From NCBI GenBank assembly GCA_949035555.1, contig CAROLD010000002.1:1-64000 (forward strand): DNA of 64,000 nucleotides, given 5' to 3'. Under the pieces are notes generated by a model. The model was not told the DNA's origin. It saw only the letters and a program-made list of their open reading frames with translations, and searched no databases. Both the position numbers and the translations under genes were made by a program. The stretch's first letter is position 1. The number at the start of each line of letters is the position of its first letter. The stretch is from an uncultured bacterium. GTDB lineage: Bacteria > Cyanobacteriota > Vampirovibrionia > Gastranaerophilales > Gastranaerophilaceae. Shown piece by piece: positions 33,448 through 41,517 of this stretch.

Positions 33448-34140
33448 TTAAATCTTTTTGCCTAAAGATTTTGAAATTCTTGAATGAATCATATTAGCCT
33501 GACTCAAATATTCGGTCAGCTTTTCATAATTCTGAACTTTTTCACCGTAAGGAACATTCATATCAATAAGCTCATCTACGCTTTTGCTAATCTCAGACAG
33601 CTGTTCAAGAGAATCACTCAAGGTTACTACAGAGTTAACTTTTTTAGATACTCTGGCTAAAATCTGTCTTGAAATAAATTCCTGAACTTTATAAATCATT
33701 GGCATTTTTTCTTTAAAAGTCTGGTGAAAAGCTGTTTTTTCACCCAGTACTCTGCCGCCAAACATTTGCTGTTTTCGCAGCGTATCCAGCTCTTGCAAAA
33801 CACGGGTTCTTTTTGCTTTCAAACTTAAAGCTTCGTTCTGAGTACCATAATTATCCGCAACTTTAATCTTTGCATCCAAATCTTTTACTAGAGCTTCTTT
33901 TTCTTTAATTCTATAATCAACGCTTAATTCTTCACCTTCAGGTTCTTCAATATTTGTTTTATTCAGGATTGCAGAATCATAACCATTCAGGCGTTTTATA
34001 GGATTTGTAACCTTTTGCACCTCAGGAACAGGCGCAGATGACGGGTCAAAATTCCCGCTAAACGGATTTACGGCAGAAAAATTATAATCTCTGCTGAATA
34101 TATTGCCGTTTATTTTGTTTCCATTGTTACTACTATCCAT
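33448..34140 (-). CDS. hypothetical coiled-coil protein
   Basis: A 230-residue soluble protein. The N-terminal 60 residues are polar and low-complexity (SSNNGNKINGNIFS, NPFSGNFDPSSAPVP). Residues 75-130 form a coiled coil (KEKEALVKDLDAKIKVADN, SLKAKRTRVLQELDTL) and the C-terminal 100 residues are helical. No family recognised. The start at 34140 is chosen because TACAAT ends 6 bases before it; neither it nor an upstream in-frame ATG at 34179 has a ribosome binding site. Confidence 0.65.
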   Translation of the reverse strand: MDSSNNGNKINGNIFSRDYNFSAVNPFSGNFDPSSAPVPEVQKVTNPIKRLNGYDSAILNKTNIEEPEGEELSVDYRIKEKEALVKDLDAKIKVADNYGTQNEALSLKAKRTRVLQELDTLRKQQMFGGRVLGEKTAFHQTFKEKMPMIYKVQEFISRQILARVSKKVNSVVTLSDSLEQLSEISKSVDELIDMNVPYGEKVQNYEKLTEYLSQANMIHSRISKSLGKKI

Positions 34141-34146
34141 ACAACT

Positions 34147-34152
34147 ATTGTA
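34147..34152 (-). promoter_or_regulatory. leaderless-type -10 box of the 33448 gene
   Basis: TACAAT on the minus strand, then AGTTGT and the ATG. No Shine-Dalgarno sequence is present. The -35 region is weak (TGAAAA). Confidence 0.5.
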
Positions 34153-34203
34153 AAACAAGAAAACAAAATTTTTCACCATTAAAAGTATGATTTTACAAAA
34201 ACT

Positions 34204-35376
34204 TTATGAAATTGTATAAACTTTCTTGTAATACAGCCATATGCCCCAGATTGTAAGACAGATATTAGGAAGCCAAGCAGCTAAGAATGGAGCAAGAGAT
34301 CCTGCTTCACCAAATGAAATTGAAAGCGCTCTTACAACATAATAAGCAAAGATAATTAATATACTGAATAAAAATCCTCTGTTATACCTTACCCTCGGCG
34401 GCGTAATAGCAAGTGGAACCCCGACAAGAACAAAAACAATAGTTGTCAGAGGAAGTGCAATTTTATCAAATAATTCTATAGTGTAAGCTCTTCTGTCTTC
34501 GTCAGAAATTTTGGACGAGGTAAGATATTTCATAAGCTTTGTAAAATTCATCTCTTTGGCTACATTTTTATTTAATTCTCTTGATAAATCCAGACCAAAC
34601 TTGACAGTAGAAGAATCAAATAATGTAGTATTCAGAACCTGACCGTCATTGCCTATAGTATAAGCCGCACCGCGTTCGAACACCCATCCTTCTGGTGAAG
34701 TTTTACCCTGACGCGCCTGCAACACCTGTATTGTTCCTTCTTTTGCGTTGTCTAAAACTGTCACATTATAAAGCGTTTTCTTTTCGCACAAACCAACATA
34801 GAATAATCTTTTTAAAGCTCCGCTTTCATTCAGCTCCTTGAATACAAAATTTTGTTTCCCGTCCGGAATATTTTTCTGTCCCAAAGCCCACAATGCAAGG
34901 TCTTTTGACTGCTTTGTCATCATTGGCACAACTGTTTCATTTATAAAAAAGCTTGATAGAGCCATAATTATCGCAAAAATAAATATAGGCTTTGCAATAC
35001 GATTTAATCCAATTCCGCACGCTCTCATTACCGTAATCTCAGATGATAAACTCAATCTGTTTAAAGTCATAACGGTTGAAAGCAAAACTCCCATCGGAAT
35101 TGTCATTACAATAACAGAAGGAAGATTCAATAATATCATAATAAACGCAATCTTGAACGGAATTCCGAACTTTGCAATCTGTTTAATCAAAGTAATAAAT
35201 GTATCTGATGCAAAAATAATTGTCGTAAATACAAATACTCCCATCAAAAACATTTCAATTACCTGTTTTGAAATATATCTGTCTAATATTTTTAAACTCT
35301 TAATCTTTTGGTACAAACCGTTTACGAAACTGTTCCCTACCAACTTATCCATAATATTATTAAACCAAACTAACAT
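34204..35376 (-). CDS. LptF/LptG family lipopolysaccharide export permease
   Basis: A 390-residue YjgP/YjgQ-type protein. Three N-terminal helices (about 38-60, 77-100, 121-145), a periplasmic beta-rich domain (150-295) and three C-terminal helices. RYISKQVIEMFLMGV and the SLSSEITVMRACGIGLNRIAKP loop are typical. It moves lipopolysaccharide from the inner membrane with LptB2. Only one of the two permease genes is here; many Cyanobacteria-like genomes have a single copy. The ATG at 35376 is supported by TAAAAT ending 6 bases before it and by TTGCTT 17 bases further upstream. Confidence 0.9.
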   Translation of the reverse strand: MLVWFNNIMDKLVGNSFVNGLYQKIKSLKILDRYISKQVIEMFLMGVFVFTTIIFASDTFITLIKQIAKFGIPFKIAFIMILLNLPSVIVMTIPMGVLLSTVMTLNRLSLSSEITVMRACGIGLNRIAKPIFIFAIIMALSSFFINETVVPMMTKQSKDLALWALGQKNIPDGKQNFVFKELNESGALKRLFYVGLCEKKTLYNVTVLDNAKEGTIQVLQARQGKTSPEGWVFERGAAYTIGNDGQVLNTTLFDSSTVKFGLDLSRELNKNVAKEMNFTKLMKYLTSSKISDEDRRAYTIELFDKIALPLTTIVFVLVGVPLAITPPRVRYNRGFLFSILIIFAYYVVRALSISFGEAGSLAPFLAAWLPNICLTIWGIWLYYKKVYTIS

Positions 35377-35382
35377 ACCCTG

Positions 35383-35411
35383 ATTTTAATCTAAACAAAA
35401 GATTTAAGCAA
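35383..35411 (-). promoter_or_regulatory. leaderless-type promoter of the lptF/G gene
   Basis: On the minus strand TTGCTT, 17 bases, TAAAAT (35383-35388), then CAGGGT and the ATG. The AGGG is too close to the ATG to act as a normal ribosome binding site. Confidence 0.6.
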
Positions 35412-35416
35412 ATAAA

Positions 35417-36061
35417 TTAATTCGACTCTTTGAGGATTAAAATAGTTTGCTCAATTTCGGTTTTCAAATAACCAAGCTGTTCTTTAATATTATTCGGATT
35501 ATAAATATAGCCTTCGCTTCCATATGCAAGATACGGATTATACCGTTCTGCCTCATTGCGCAAAAGCGCAATTGAACGCGCATGTGTATTTAGTTCCATT
35601 AGCCGTTTATATGATACAAAATGACTTTCAGGACGGTTAGAATATTTATCTCTAAAATAATCTGCGTTTTTATTGAAGTAATAAACTTTTGCATTGAAAA
35701 TTTGAACATTATCTTCATTTTCAATCATATCGAATATACTTTCCAGAATAGGAATAAACTCATTCAAATCATTTACATATTGAGAAGTTTTATCAGCTTT
35801 GAGAATTATATTAACAAACGCAGGATTGTCTCGAGGAACAGGCTTCATTACATTTTCAGAATTAAAATCCTTTGCAGGTTTAGCCTCAGGCGGATTTTTC
35901 GGTTCTTCTTTCGGCTCATAATTTCTTGTTAAATCAGGCAGTGTTCCGACATAGCCTTTAGCATCAGTGCTTGTAGGCAGTGATTTAGCCGCAAAACACT
36001 GTGTCGGCAATGCAAAAACCGATAATATAACAACCGTACAAAAAAATCTAAACCTTCTCAT
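35417..36061 (-). CDS. hypothetical secreted protein
   Basis: A 214-residue protein with a clear signal peptide (RRFRFFCTVVILSVFALPTQCFA, in part; cleavage near AAKS). A proline/lysine-rich linker (residues 40-80, EPKEEPKNPPEAKPAK) precedes a helical domain (about 85-214) rich in N, Y and E. No family recognised. It probably sits in the periplasm. No ribosome binding site; TATAAT ends 6 bases before the ATG. The lptF/G gene follows 40 bases after the stop. Confidence 0.75.
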   Translation of the reverse strand: MRRFRFFCTVVILSVFALPTQCFAAKSLPTSTDAKGYVGTLPDLTRNYEPKEEPKNPPEAKPAKDFNSENVMKPVPRDNPAFVNIILKADKTSQYVNDLNEFIPILESIFDMIENEDNVQIFNAKVYYFNKNADYFRDKYSNRPESHFVSYKRLMELNTHARSIALLRNEAERYNPYLAYGSEGYIYNPNNIKEQLGYLKTEIEQTILILKESN

Positions 36062-36067
36062 AACATT

Positions 36068-36073
36068 ATTATA
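36068..36073 (-). promoter_or_regulatory. leaderless-type -10 box of the 35417 gene
   Basis: A consensus TATAAT on the minus strand is followed by AATGTT and the ATG. No good -35 is visible. Confidence 0.55.
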
Positions 36074-36113
36074 ATAACTATTTTATAAAAATCATCGTTT
36101 ATTTATCTTATAT

Positions 36114-36650
36114 TTAGCGCTGACAATTTTTCGGCTGACAAGAACATGTCTCAGGGTTGCCAAAAGCTCTCATTTGCGGATTATCTTTGTACAAATTCCG
36201 TTTTCGGCACTCTTTTTTGGCATCATCGTGCTCAAGTTTTTTAATCATTTTATGCTTTGAGCGTTGATCGCGGGTCAAACATTTTTCAAATTCTTTATTC
36301 TCTTTTTCTTGCAGTTTAAGAATATCATTTTCAATACATTTAACAATACGCTTTTGTTTCAAAATTTCGTAAGGTTCCGCACAGCCTTCTTTCAAGGCTT
36401 TTAATCTGCAAATTTCATTCAATAGACACTTGTATTTTTCTTCAAAGAGCGGGGTATTTTCTTTAAGCATTTCCTCCCGCACGCTTATTTGCTCGTCAGA
36501 TAAGTTTAGAGCATTGTAAACAGTTGATCTGTTATATTCAATCCTGCGGATAAATCTTGGCGGTTTACATTCCTGTTTGTGGCATCGTGCACAAACTTCC
36601 GTTCCCGTAAAAAAAAGGCATAAACTTATAAATATTAAAATTTTTTTCAT
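36114..36650 (-). CDS. cysteine-rich secreted protein, Spy/CpxP-like
   Basis: A 178-residue protein with signal peptide (KKILIFISLCLFFTGTEVCA). The mature part is charged and helical, begins ARCHKQECKPP and has NALNLSDEQI, resembling the L-T-x-x-Q repeats of periplasmic Spy/CpxP chaperones. It has about ten cysteines (RCHKQEC, KYKCLLNEIC, CSCQPKNC at the end), so disulphides or metal binding are likely. AGGAG precedes the ATG. The Spy link is tentative. Confidence 0.7.
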   Translation of the reverse strand: MKKILIFISLCLFFTGTEVCARCHKQECKPPRFIRRIEYNRSTVYNALNLSDEQISVREEMLKENTPLFEEKYKCLLNEICRLKALKEGCAEPYEILKQKRIVKCIENDILKLQEKENKEFEKCLTRDQRSKHKMIKKLEHDDAKKECRKRNLYKDNPQMRAFGNPETCSCQPKNCQR

Positions 36651-36765
36651 ATTTTGCTCCTGATTTTATTTATAATTTGGCATAAAATATGAACTTGGAC
36701 AATTAGCTGATTGCATACCTGTTAACAGACAGTAACGGATATGTGAAGTATTTCTATATTTATAG

Positions 36766-36771
36766 TAGAAT
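36766..36771 (+). promoter_or_regulatory. leaderless-type -10 box of mrnC
   Basis: TAGAAT is followed by TGACCT and the ATG of mrnC. No Shine-Dalgarno sequence. A TGTGAA hexamer lies about 17 bases upstream. Confidence 0.5.
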
Positions 36772-36777
36772 TGACCT

Positions 36778-37134
36778 ATGGATGATATAAACTTAAGAAA
36801 TTATGCATATTTAGGAGACGCAGTATGGGAACTTTTTATTCGCGAAAAAACCATACTCAAAACAAATAATGCAAAAAAACTGCATCAAATTACAACAAAC
36901 TTAGTTAAAACACATTTTCAAAGCGAACTTTTACACTTTCTAGACAGCACATTGACCGATGAAGAACAGGAAATTGCAAGACGAGCGAGGAATTTGCCAA
37001 TTCCTGTGGGCAGACGTAATATGCAGTCCGAATACCGTCAGGCAACTGCTTTTGAAGCTCTTATCGGCTGGTGGCACAAACATAACCTTGAAAGATTAAA
37101 ATTTATTTTAAATATAATTGAAGAAAAATTATAA
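36778..37134 (+). CDS. mrnC: mini-ribonuclease III
   Basis: MrnC (118 residues) is a dimeric RNase III-type catalytic domain without a double-stranded RNA-binding domain; it matures 23S rRNA in Firmicutes and Cyanobacteria. Motifs: NYAYLGDAVWELFIRE with the catalytic Asp13, NAKKLHQITT, RARN then RRNMQSEYRQATAFEALIGWW (in part), where E of EALIGW is the second catalytic residue. Normal size and start. Confidence 0.94.
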   Translation: MDDINLRNYAYLGDAVWELFIREKTILKTNNAKKLHQITTNLVKTHFQSELLHFLDSTLTDEEQEIARRARNLPIPVGRRNMQSEYRQATAFEALIGWWHKHNLERLKFILNIIEEKL

Positions 37135-37138
37135 AACA

Positions 37139-37163
37139 AAAGACCTCTTAAAAAGAGGTCTTT
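37139..37163 (+). terminator. intrinsic terminator of mrnC
   Basis: The stem AAAGACCTCT / AGAGGTCTTT follows the stop codon directly and ends in TTTCTCG. Confidence 0.8.
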
Positions 37164-37242
37164 CTCGTATATACCCGGTTTATGTAACCTTTGCCTGATA
37201 ATCATATATCCATTATCAGCAACTTTTTTGAGATGATATTAT

Positions 37243-37273
37243 AAAACCCGTCAAAAATAATTTTGCGGGTTTT
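37243..37273 (-). terminator. intrinsic terminator of recA
   Basis: AAAACCCG / CGGGTTTT with an inner CAAAA / TTTTG pair (one bulge) lies 27 bases after the recA stop on the minus strand. A separate inverted repeat CTGATAAT / ATTATCAG (37193-37217) lies between the mrnC and recA terminators. Confidence 0.7.
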
Positions 37274-37299
37274 TAATTTTATTTATTTACAAAACTTAA

Positions 37300-38316
37300 T
37301 TATTCAGCAAGTTTTTCTCTTACAAGAGTTTCCACTTCTGCCAAGATATCAGGATTTTGTTCTAAGAATTCCTTAGCTTTTTCTCTGCCCTGACCTAGTT
37401 TTTCTTCTTTGTAACTGAACCAAGCACCTGCTTTTTTAACAATATCAAGATTTACTGCTACATCCAAAATATTACCAATTTTTGAAATACCTTTACCGAA
37501 AATAATATCAAATTCGGCAGTTCTGAAAGGAGGTGCAACTTTGTTTTTCAAAACTTTTACTCTTACGTGGTTGCCGACATCTCCGTCGTCCCCTTTTAAA
37601 CCTTCAGTACGTCTGATTTCCATACGAACAGATGCATAATATTTCAACGCGTTTCCGCCTGTAGTTGTTTCAGGATTTCCGTACATAACACCTATTTTCA
37701 TTCTCAACTGATTAATAAAAATAACTGTTGTATTTGTTTTGCCGATAATACCTGTTAATTTTCTCAAAGCTTTAGACATCAAACGAGCTTGAAGCCCCAT
37801 TTGCTGATCTTCCATAGTTCCTTCAATTTCAGCTTTCGGAACAAGGGCAGCAACAGAGTCAACAACAACGATATCAACAGCACCGGAACGAACAAGTTCT
37901 TCTGTAATATCAAGAGCTTGTTCACCTGTATCAGGCTGAGAAATAAGTAAGTCATCCACTTGTACGCCTAAATTTCTTGCATATTCAGGATCAAGAGCGT
38001 GTTCTGCGTCAACAAATGCTGCAATACCGCCTTTTTTCTGACATTCTGCGACGATATGCTGGGCAAGAGTTGTTTTACCTGAGGATTCAGGACCGTAAAT
38101 TTCAATAATACGACCGCGCGGAATACCGCCAATACCAAGCGCAACATCTAAAGACAGTGCGCCTGTCGGGATAGCATCAACATTGACGGTTGTTTTATCA
38201 CCAAGCTTCATTATTGAGCCTTTGCCGAAATCTTTTTCAATTTTTTCAATAGCTAATTTCAGCGCTTTACTTCTTTCTTCGCTGACATTTACCGCAGGTG
38301 TTTCTTTAACTGCCAT
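37300..38316 (-). CDS. recA: recombinase RecA
   Basis: RecA (338 residues) forms filaments on single-stranded DNA for strand exchange and repair. P-loop GPESSGKTT, DAEHALDPEYARNLGV, LLISQPDTGEQALDI, the L1/L2 region (GLQARLMSKALRK, NQLRMKIGVMYGNPETTTGGNALK in part) and KNKVAPPF are intact. GGGAG precedes the ATG. The preceding gene ends 3 bases before the start, so recA is the second gene of a two-gene unit. No LexA-type box was recognised in the promoter region. Confidence 0.98.
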   Translation of the reverse strand: MAVKETPAVNVSEERSKALKLAIEKIEKDFGKGSIMKLGDKTTVNVDAIPTGALSLDVALGIGGIPRGRIIEIYGPESSGKTTLAQHIVAECQKKGGIAAFVDAEHALDPEYARNLGVQVDDLLISQPDTGEQALDITEELVRSGAVDIVVVDSVAALVPKAEIEGTMEDQQMGLQARLMSKALRKLTGIIGKTNTTVIFINQLRMKIGVMYGNPETTTGGNALKYYASVRMEIRRTEGLKGDDGDVGNHVRVKVLKNKVAPPFRTAEFDIIFGKGISKIGNILDVAVNLDIVKKAGAWFSYKEEKLGQGREKAKEFLEQNPDILAEVETLVREKLAE

Positions 38317-38319
38317 TAT

Positions 38320-38841
38320 CTACTCCCAAACATATACTTCTTTTTTCTTATAAAAACCTAAAGCAACAGGTTTATAGCTGTTTAATTCGTTTTTCAACTG
38401 ATAAACTTCTTTGTTCAAATCAACAATCTTCTGCTTTAGAGTTTCGTTATCGGTTTTGCAACGGATAAGTTCTACTACAACATCATCCATGCCTTCCAGC
38501 TTTTCATCAATAACTTTTGCAATTCTGTCGCTTAATTTTGCTTCTAAATCCTGCAATGCAGACAATACATTTTTAACAGCTGCACTGTTAGATGAAGATG
38601 CACCTACTGCGGAAGGAACTCTTGCTGCTATCGGATTTGAAACTACACTGCCGGCTTGAGCCTGTACTTTTCTAAGATTTTTCACTTCATCATAAGAAAA
38701 ATAAGTGTGACCTTTTGCATTTTTTCTAGGTCTTATTGCAGCTTTTTTGCACAATTCAACAATTTCTTTATTGTCTGTTTTCAAAATAGTTCTAACCTCT
38801 TGAGGTGTTAAAGTTCTCTCATTCAATCTGTCTTTTATCAT
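38320..38841 (-). CDS. MerR-like HTH plus coiled-coil protein, recA operon partner
   Basis: A 173-residue protein. Residues 8-60 (LTPQEVRTILKTDNKEIVEL ... GHTYFSYDEVKNLRKVQ) read as a MerR/excisionase-type winged helix; residues 95-155 form a coiled coil (ALQDLEAKLSDRIAKVIDEK, DNETLKQKIVDLNKEVYQLK). No effector domain. It is tightly linked to recA (3-base gap), so it could act in nucleoid organisation, DNA repair or control of recA; none of these is shown. AGGAA precedes the ATG. Confidence 0.75.
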   Translation of the reverse strand: MIKDRLNERTLTPQEVRTILKTDNKEIVELCKKAAIRPRKNAKGHTYFSYDEVKNLRKVQAQAGSVVSNPIAARVPSAVGASSSNSAAVKNVLSALQDLEAKLSDRIAKVIDEKLEGMDDVVVELIRCKTDNETLKQKIVDLNKEVYQLKNELNSYKPVALGFYKKKEVYVWE

Positions 38842-38875
38842 TCTTTCCTATCCCTTAAAAAACATTCCCAATATC

Positions 38876-38922
38876 ATTCTATTACATTCATAAAAATCAG
38901 GCAAATGATTTTCGATAATCAT
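38876..38922 (-). promoter_or_regulatory. promoter of the HTH-recA unit with adjacent inverted repeat
   Basis: On the minus strand TTGCCT (38899-38904), 17 bases, TAGAAT (38876-38881). An inverted repeat ATGATT-N6-AATCAT (38905-38922) abuts the -35 box upstream, the position of an activator or of a site shared with the divergent 38995 gene. Confidence 0.55.
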
Positions 38923-38966
38923 GAAGAAATGTAAATATAAATTTTACTTTAAATGACGGGTTTACA

Positions 38967-38988
38967 TTTTTAGAAAATACATTATATT
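38967..38988 (+). promoter_or_regulatory. leaderless-type promoter of the 38995 gene
   Basis: TTTACA, a 16-base spacer, and TATATT (38983-38988), then TATAGT and the ATG. No Shine-Dalgarno sequence. The -35 hexamer starts at about 38961. Confidence 0.6.
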
Positions 38989-38994
38989 TATAGT

Positions 38995-39582
38995 ATGAAA
39001 AAGTTGTTTATTTTTATCATATTCACAATGCTGATTGCGCCGCAGAGCGTTTTTGCAAACGATGTTGACCTGCCTGCAACAGGTGATTTGTGGGACAATT
39101 GGAACACCAGGGAAGAAGGTAAAGAAGCTAAACCTGTTTCAGATGAAGAGTTTGATAAGGCGCTTGAACAACTGGACAAAAAAGTAAACAAGTGGAAAAA
39201 CTGGGCTGAAAGACGAAAAATTCCAAAGGGCGAAGAATTCAGCCGGAGCAATGAAACAGAAATTATAACTGACGGAGAACAAACAAATAAAGACAGCCTT
39301 CCTGTAATTACTCTGCCTATAGAATTAAAAGCAGGAGAAGACTTTGTTCCTGTAGGGCATTATCAGGTAAAATGTGAAAAAACAGATAACGGCACTGTAT
39401 TAAAACTGTATCAGGCACACTACGAAATGGCACAATTTCCTGCTGTAGAAACTAATGACGACTTTGGAGAAGAAACAATCTCTTTTGCAAAATGGTTCAC
39501 CGAAGATGATAACAAAATAAAAATCATCTACGGTTCAATGGATTTCAATGCTTATGCGATAATTGAGATTGCATCTCCTTAA
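38995..39582 (+). CDS. hypothetical secreted protein
   Basis: A 195-residue protein with a signal peptide (KKLFIFIIFTMLIAPQSVFA, cleavage before NDVDLP). The first half of the mature part is charged and helical (EEFDKALEQLDKKVNKWKN); the second half is beta-rich (LPVITLPIELKAGEDFVPVG, GHYQVKCEK). No family recognised; probably periplasmic. It is convergent with the 39599 gene, 16 bases between stops, with no hairpin between. Confidence 0.75.
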   Translation: MKKLFIFIIFTMLIAPQSVFANDVDLPATGDLWDNWNTREEGKEAKPVSDEEFDKALEQLDKKVNKWKNWAERRKIPKGEEFSRSNETEIITDGEQTNKDSLPVITLPIELKAGEDFVPVGHYQVKCEKTDNGTVLKLYQAHYEMAQFPAVETNDDFGEETISFAKWFTEDDNKIKIIYGSMDFNAYAIIEIASP

Positions 39583-39598
39583 TCTTTTCTATATCGTT

Positions 39599-40063
39599 TT
39601 ACAGTTTTTTACAGTGGTGCTGAAGCATGGTAGATTCCATCTTGGCAAGAGTCTGCAAGTCATTCATTACCTGAGTAAATTCTCTCATAAATTGCTCAAT
39701 ATTATTAGCATCAAGATTTTCTAAATCTATAGTGGAAATCTTGTCAAATACTCTTTTGCCGTAAGAACTGTTAACACCTGCAACTGCCATAGGAACCTTG
39801 CAATCATAACTATTTCCGGCATTATCTATCATGTATAGGTGACATGCACCGTTCACTTTTCCGTAAATTTTATACAAATCAGTTTTATATGGAGTGCAAG
39901 TTGCAAGATTCCTATAGTAAGGTACATATTTCTTTATTTCTGCCTGTTGTCTTTTAAATTCCTGCATTTTATCGGAAGAATCACCGTAAGCAAAAGTTTT
40001 TACAAAAACACAGCCACATAAAATTATTACTAAACCTAAAACCAAACCAAATATTTTTTTCAT
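39599..40063 (-). CDS. hypothetical secreted protein
   Basis: A 154-residue protein with a hydrophobic N-terminal signal (KKIFGLVLGLVIILCGCVFV). LCGC could be a lipobox cysteine, but the spacing is not typical, so lipoprotein status is open. The mature part has four cysteines (ATCTPYKT, ACHLYM, YDCKVPM, HHCKKL) and a helical C-terminus. AAAGGA precedes the ATG. thrC lies 14 bases upstream in the same direction, so it may be the second gene of that unit. Confidence 0.7.
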   Translation of the reverse strand: MKKIFGLVLGLVIILCGCVFVKTFAYGDSSDKMQEFKRQQAEIKKYVPYYRNLATCTPYKTDLYKIYGKVNGACHLYMIDNAGNSYDCKVPMAVAGVNSSYGKRVFDKISTIDLENLDANNIEQFMREFTQVMNDLQTLAKMESTMLQHHCKKL

Positions 40064-40076
40064 ACAAATTCCTTTA

Positions 40077-41129
40077 CTATATGTTCATTGCTTTTAAAAT
40101 ATCATTCATATCTGATGATGTCTTTTTAACATCCGCATTTGAGTATTTAATAGCATTATCAGGGTCTTTCAAACCGTTTCCTGTTAAGATACAAACTATT
40201 TTTGAACCTTCTTTAACCTGATTTTTTACTTTAATAAGTCCTGCAACAGAAGCCGCTGACGCAGGTTCTGCAAGAACACCTTCACAAGATGCAATAAGTT
40301 TGTACGCCGCAACAATTTCATCATCTGTTACAAAATTAATCATGCCGTTACTTTCATCTCTTGCCGCTTCAGCAAATTTCCAGCTTGCAGGATTGCCGAT
40401 ACGAATTGCTGTTGCTAAAGTTTCAGGGTTCAGAATTCTTTCGCCTTTAACAATTGCCGCTGCACCTTCTGCTTCAAAGCCCATCATTTTTGGAAGTTCT
40501 TTGATTTTGCCAAGATTATGCCATTCTTTGTAGCCTTTCCAGTATGCAGTAATATTTCCTGCGTTGCCAACAGGGATAAAATGGTAATCAGGAGCCTGTC
40601 CTAAAGCTTCACAAATTTCAAAAGCACCTGTTTTTTGACCTTCAATTCTATAAGGATTAACCGAATTAACAAGTGTAATCGGATATTTATCAGAAATTTC
40701 GCGAACCATTTCCAGCGCTTTATCAAAATTACCTTGAATTGCAATAATTTCTGCACCGTACATCATAGCTTGAGACAATTTACCAAGCGCAATATAACCG
40801 TCAGGGATTAAAACATAAGTTTTCAAACCTGCTTTTGCACCGTATGCTGCAGCAGATGCCGAAGTATTACCTGTTGAAGCACAAATAATTGCGTCGGAAC
40901 CTGCTTCTTTTGCTTTTGTAACAGCCATGGTCATTCCGCGGTCTTTGAAACTTCCTGTAGGATTACAGCCTTCGAATTTTAAATAAATTTCAGCTTCTAA
41001 CCCGATTTTTTTAGCTAAATTATCAGCCTTAATAAGCGGTGTATTGCCTTCATTCAACGTAACAACAGGTGTTGTGTCTGTTACCGGTAAAAATTCTCTG
41101 TATCTGTTAATTAATCCTTGATAGTACAT
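40077..41129 (-). CDS. thrC: threonine synthase
   Basis: ThrC (350 residues) converts O-phosphohomoserine to threonine with PLP. The short bacterial class: VTLNEGNTPLIKADNL, NPTGSFKDRGMTMAV with the PLP lysine, STGNTSASAAAYGAKAG, PVGNAGNITAYW and ILTGNGLKD. It acts after homoserine dehydrogenase, whose gene hom lies 3 kb away. AAGGAG precedes the ATG. The unit begins just past the rpmB terminator. Confidence 0.97.
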   Translation of the reverse strand: MYYQGLINRYREFLPVTDTTPVVTLNEGNTPLIKADNLAKKIGLEAEIYLKFEGCNPTGSFKDRGMTMAVTKAKEAGSDAIICASTGNTSASAAAYGAKAGLKTYVLIPDGYIALGKLSQAMMYGAEIIAIQGNFDKALEMVREISDKYPITLVNSVNPYRIEGQKTGAFEICEALGQAPDYHFIPVGNAGNITAYWKGYKEWHNLGKIKELPKMMGFEAEGAAAIVKGERILNPETLATAIRIGNPASWKFAEAARDESNGMINFVTDDEIVAAYKLIASCEGVLAEPASAASVAGLIKVKNQVKEGSKIVCILTGNGLKDPDNAIKYSNADVKKTSSDMNDILKAMNI

Positions 41130-41176
41130 AATTTAAAGCTCCTTTTTTAAGTATTCTACCACAAAATTGACAATAA

Positions 41177-41205
41177 AAAAAGAGAACCATAACAGTTCTC
41201 TTTTT
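41177..41205 (-). terminator. intrinsic terminator of rpmB
   Basis: The stem AAAAAGAGAAC / GTTCTCTTTTT with a 7-base loop follows the rpmB stop by 25 bases on the minus strand. Confidence 0.8.
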
Positions 41206-41230
41206 AATATCTTTTTGTTTCAAAGCTTAA

Positions 41231-41422
41231 TTATATAGCTTTTTGAACTTTTCCTGCTTTTAAACAAGATGTACATACTCTGATTCTTTTTGTTGAACCG
41301 TTAACAACAGCTTTTACTGATTGAAGGTTTGGTTCTTGAGTATGAACGATTTGTTTATGAGAGAAAGTCAATTTAGCTGCTTTAATTGGAGCTTTTCCGC
41401 AGATTTCACAATGTTTTGCCAT
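41231..41422 (-). CDS. rpmB: 50S ribosomal protein L28
   Basis: A 63-residue L28. It starts MAKHCEICGKAP, and RVCTSCLKAGKV near the end completes a four-cysteine zinc site, so it is the zinc-binding form. TFSHKQIVHTQEPNLQSVKA is the rRNA-binding part. AAAGGA precedes the ATG; the promoter TTGCAA-16-TATTAT lies 46 bases upstream. Confidence 0.97.
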   Translation of the reverse strand: MAKHCEICGKAPIKAAKLTFSHKQIVHTQEPNLQSVKAVVNGSTKRIRVCTSCLKAGKVQKAI

Positions 41423-41467
41423 AATTATTTTCCTTTTCTAGCTAGTTTTTCTTACTTCAGTACTATC

Positions 41468-41495
41468 ATAATACCCTAAAAATACATTTTTGCAA
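41468..41495 (-). promoter_or_regulatory. rpmB promoter
   Basis: On the minus strand TTGCAA (41490-41495), 16 bases, TATTAT (41468-41473). Confidence 0.6.
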
Positions 41496-41517
41496 GTATC
41501 ATGTTAAAAATGATTAA

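Noticed and set aside
34838..35383. 181-codon plus-strand frame opposite lptF/G
   Set aside because: It is a mirror of a hydrophobic gene on the other strand, with no ribosome binding site or known motif.
38842..38994. LexA/SOS box upstream of the recA unit
   Set aside because: No match to the Gram-positive GAAC-N4-GTTC type, the proteobacterial CTGT-N8-ACAG type or the cyanobacterial type; only the ATGATT-N6-AATCAT repeat is present.
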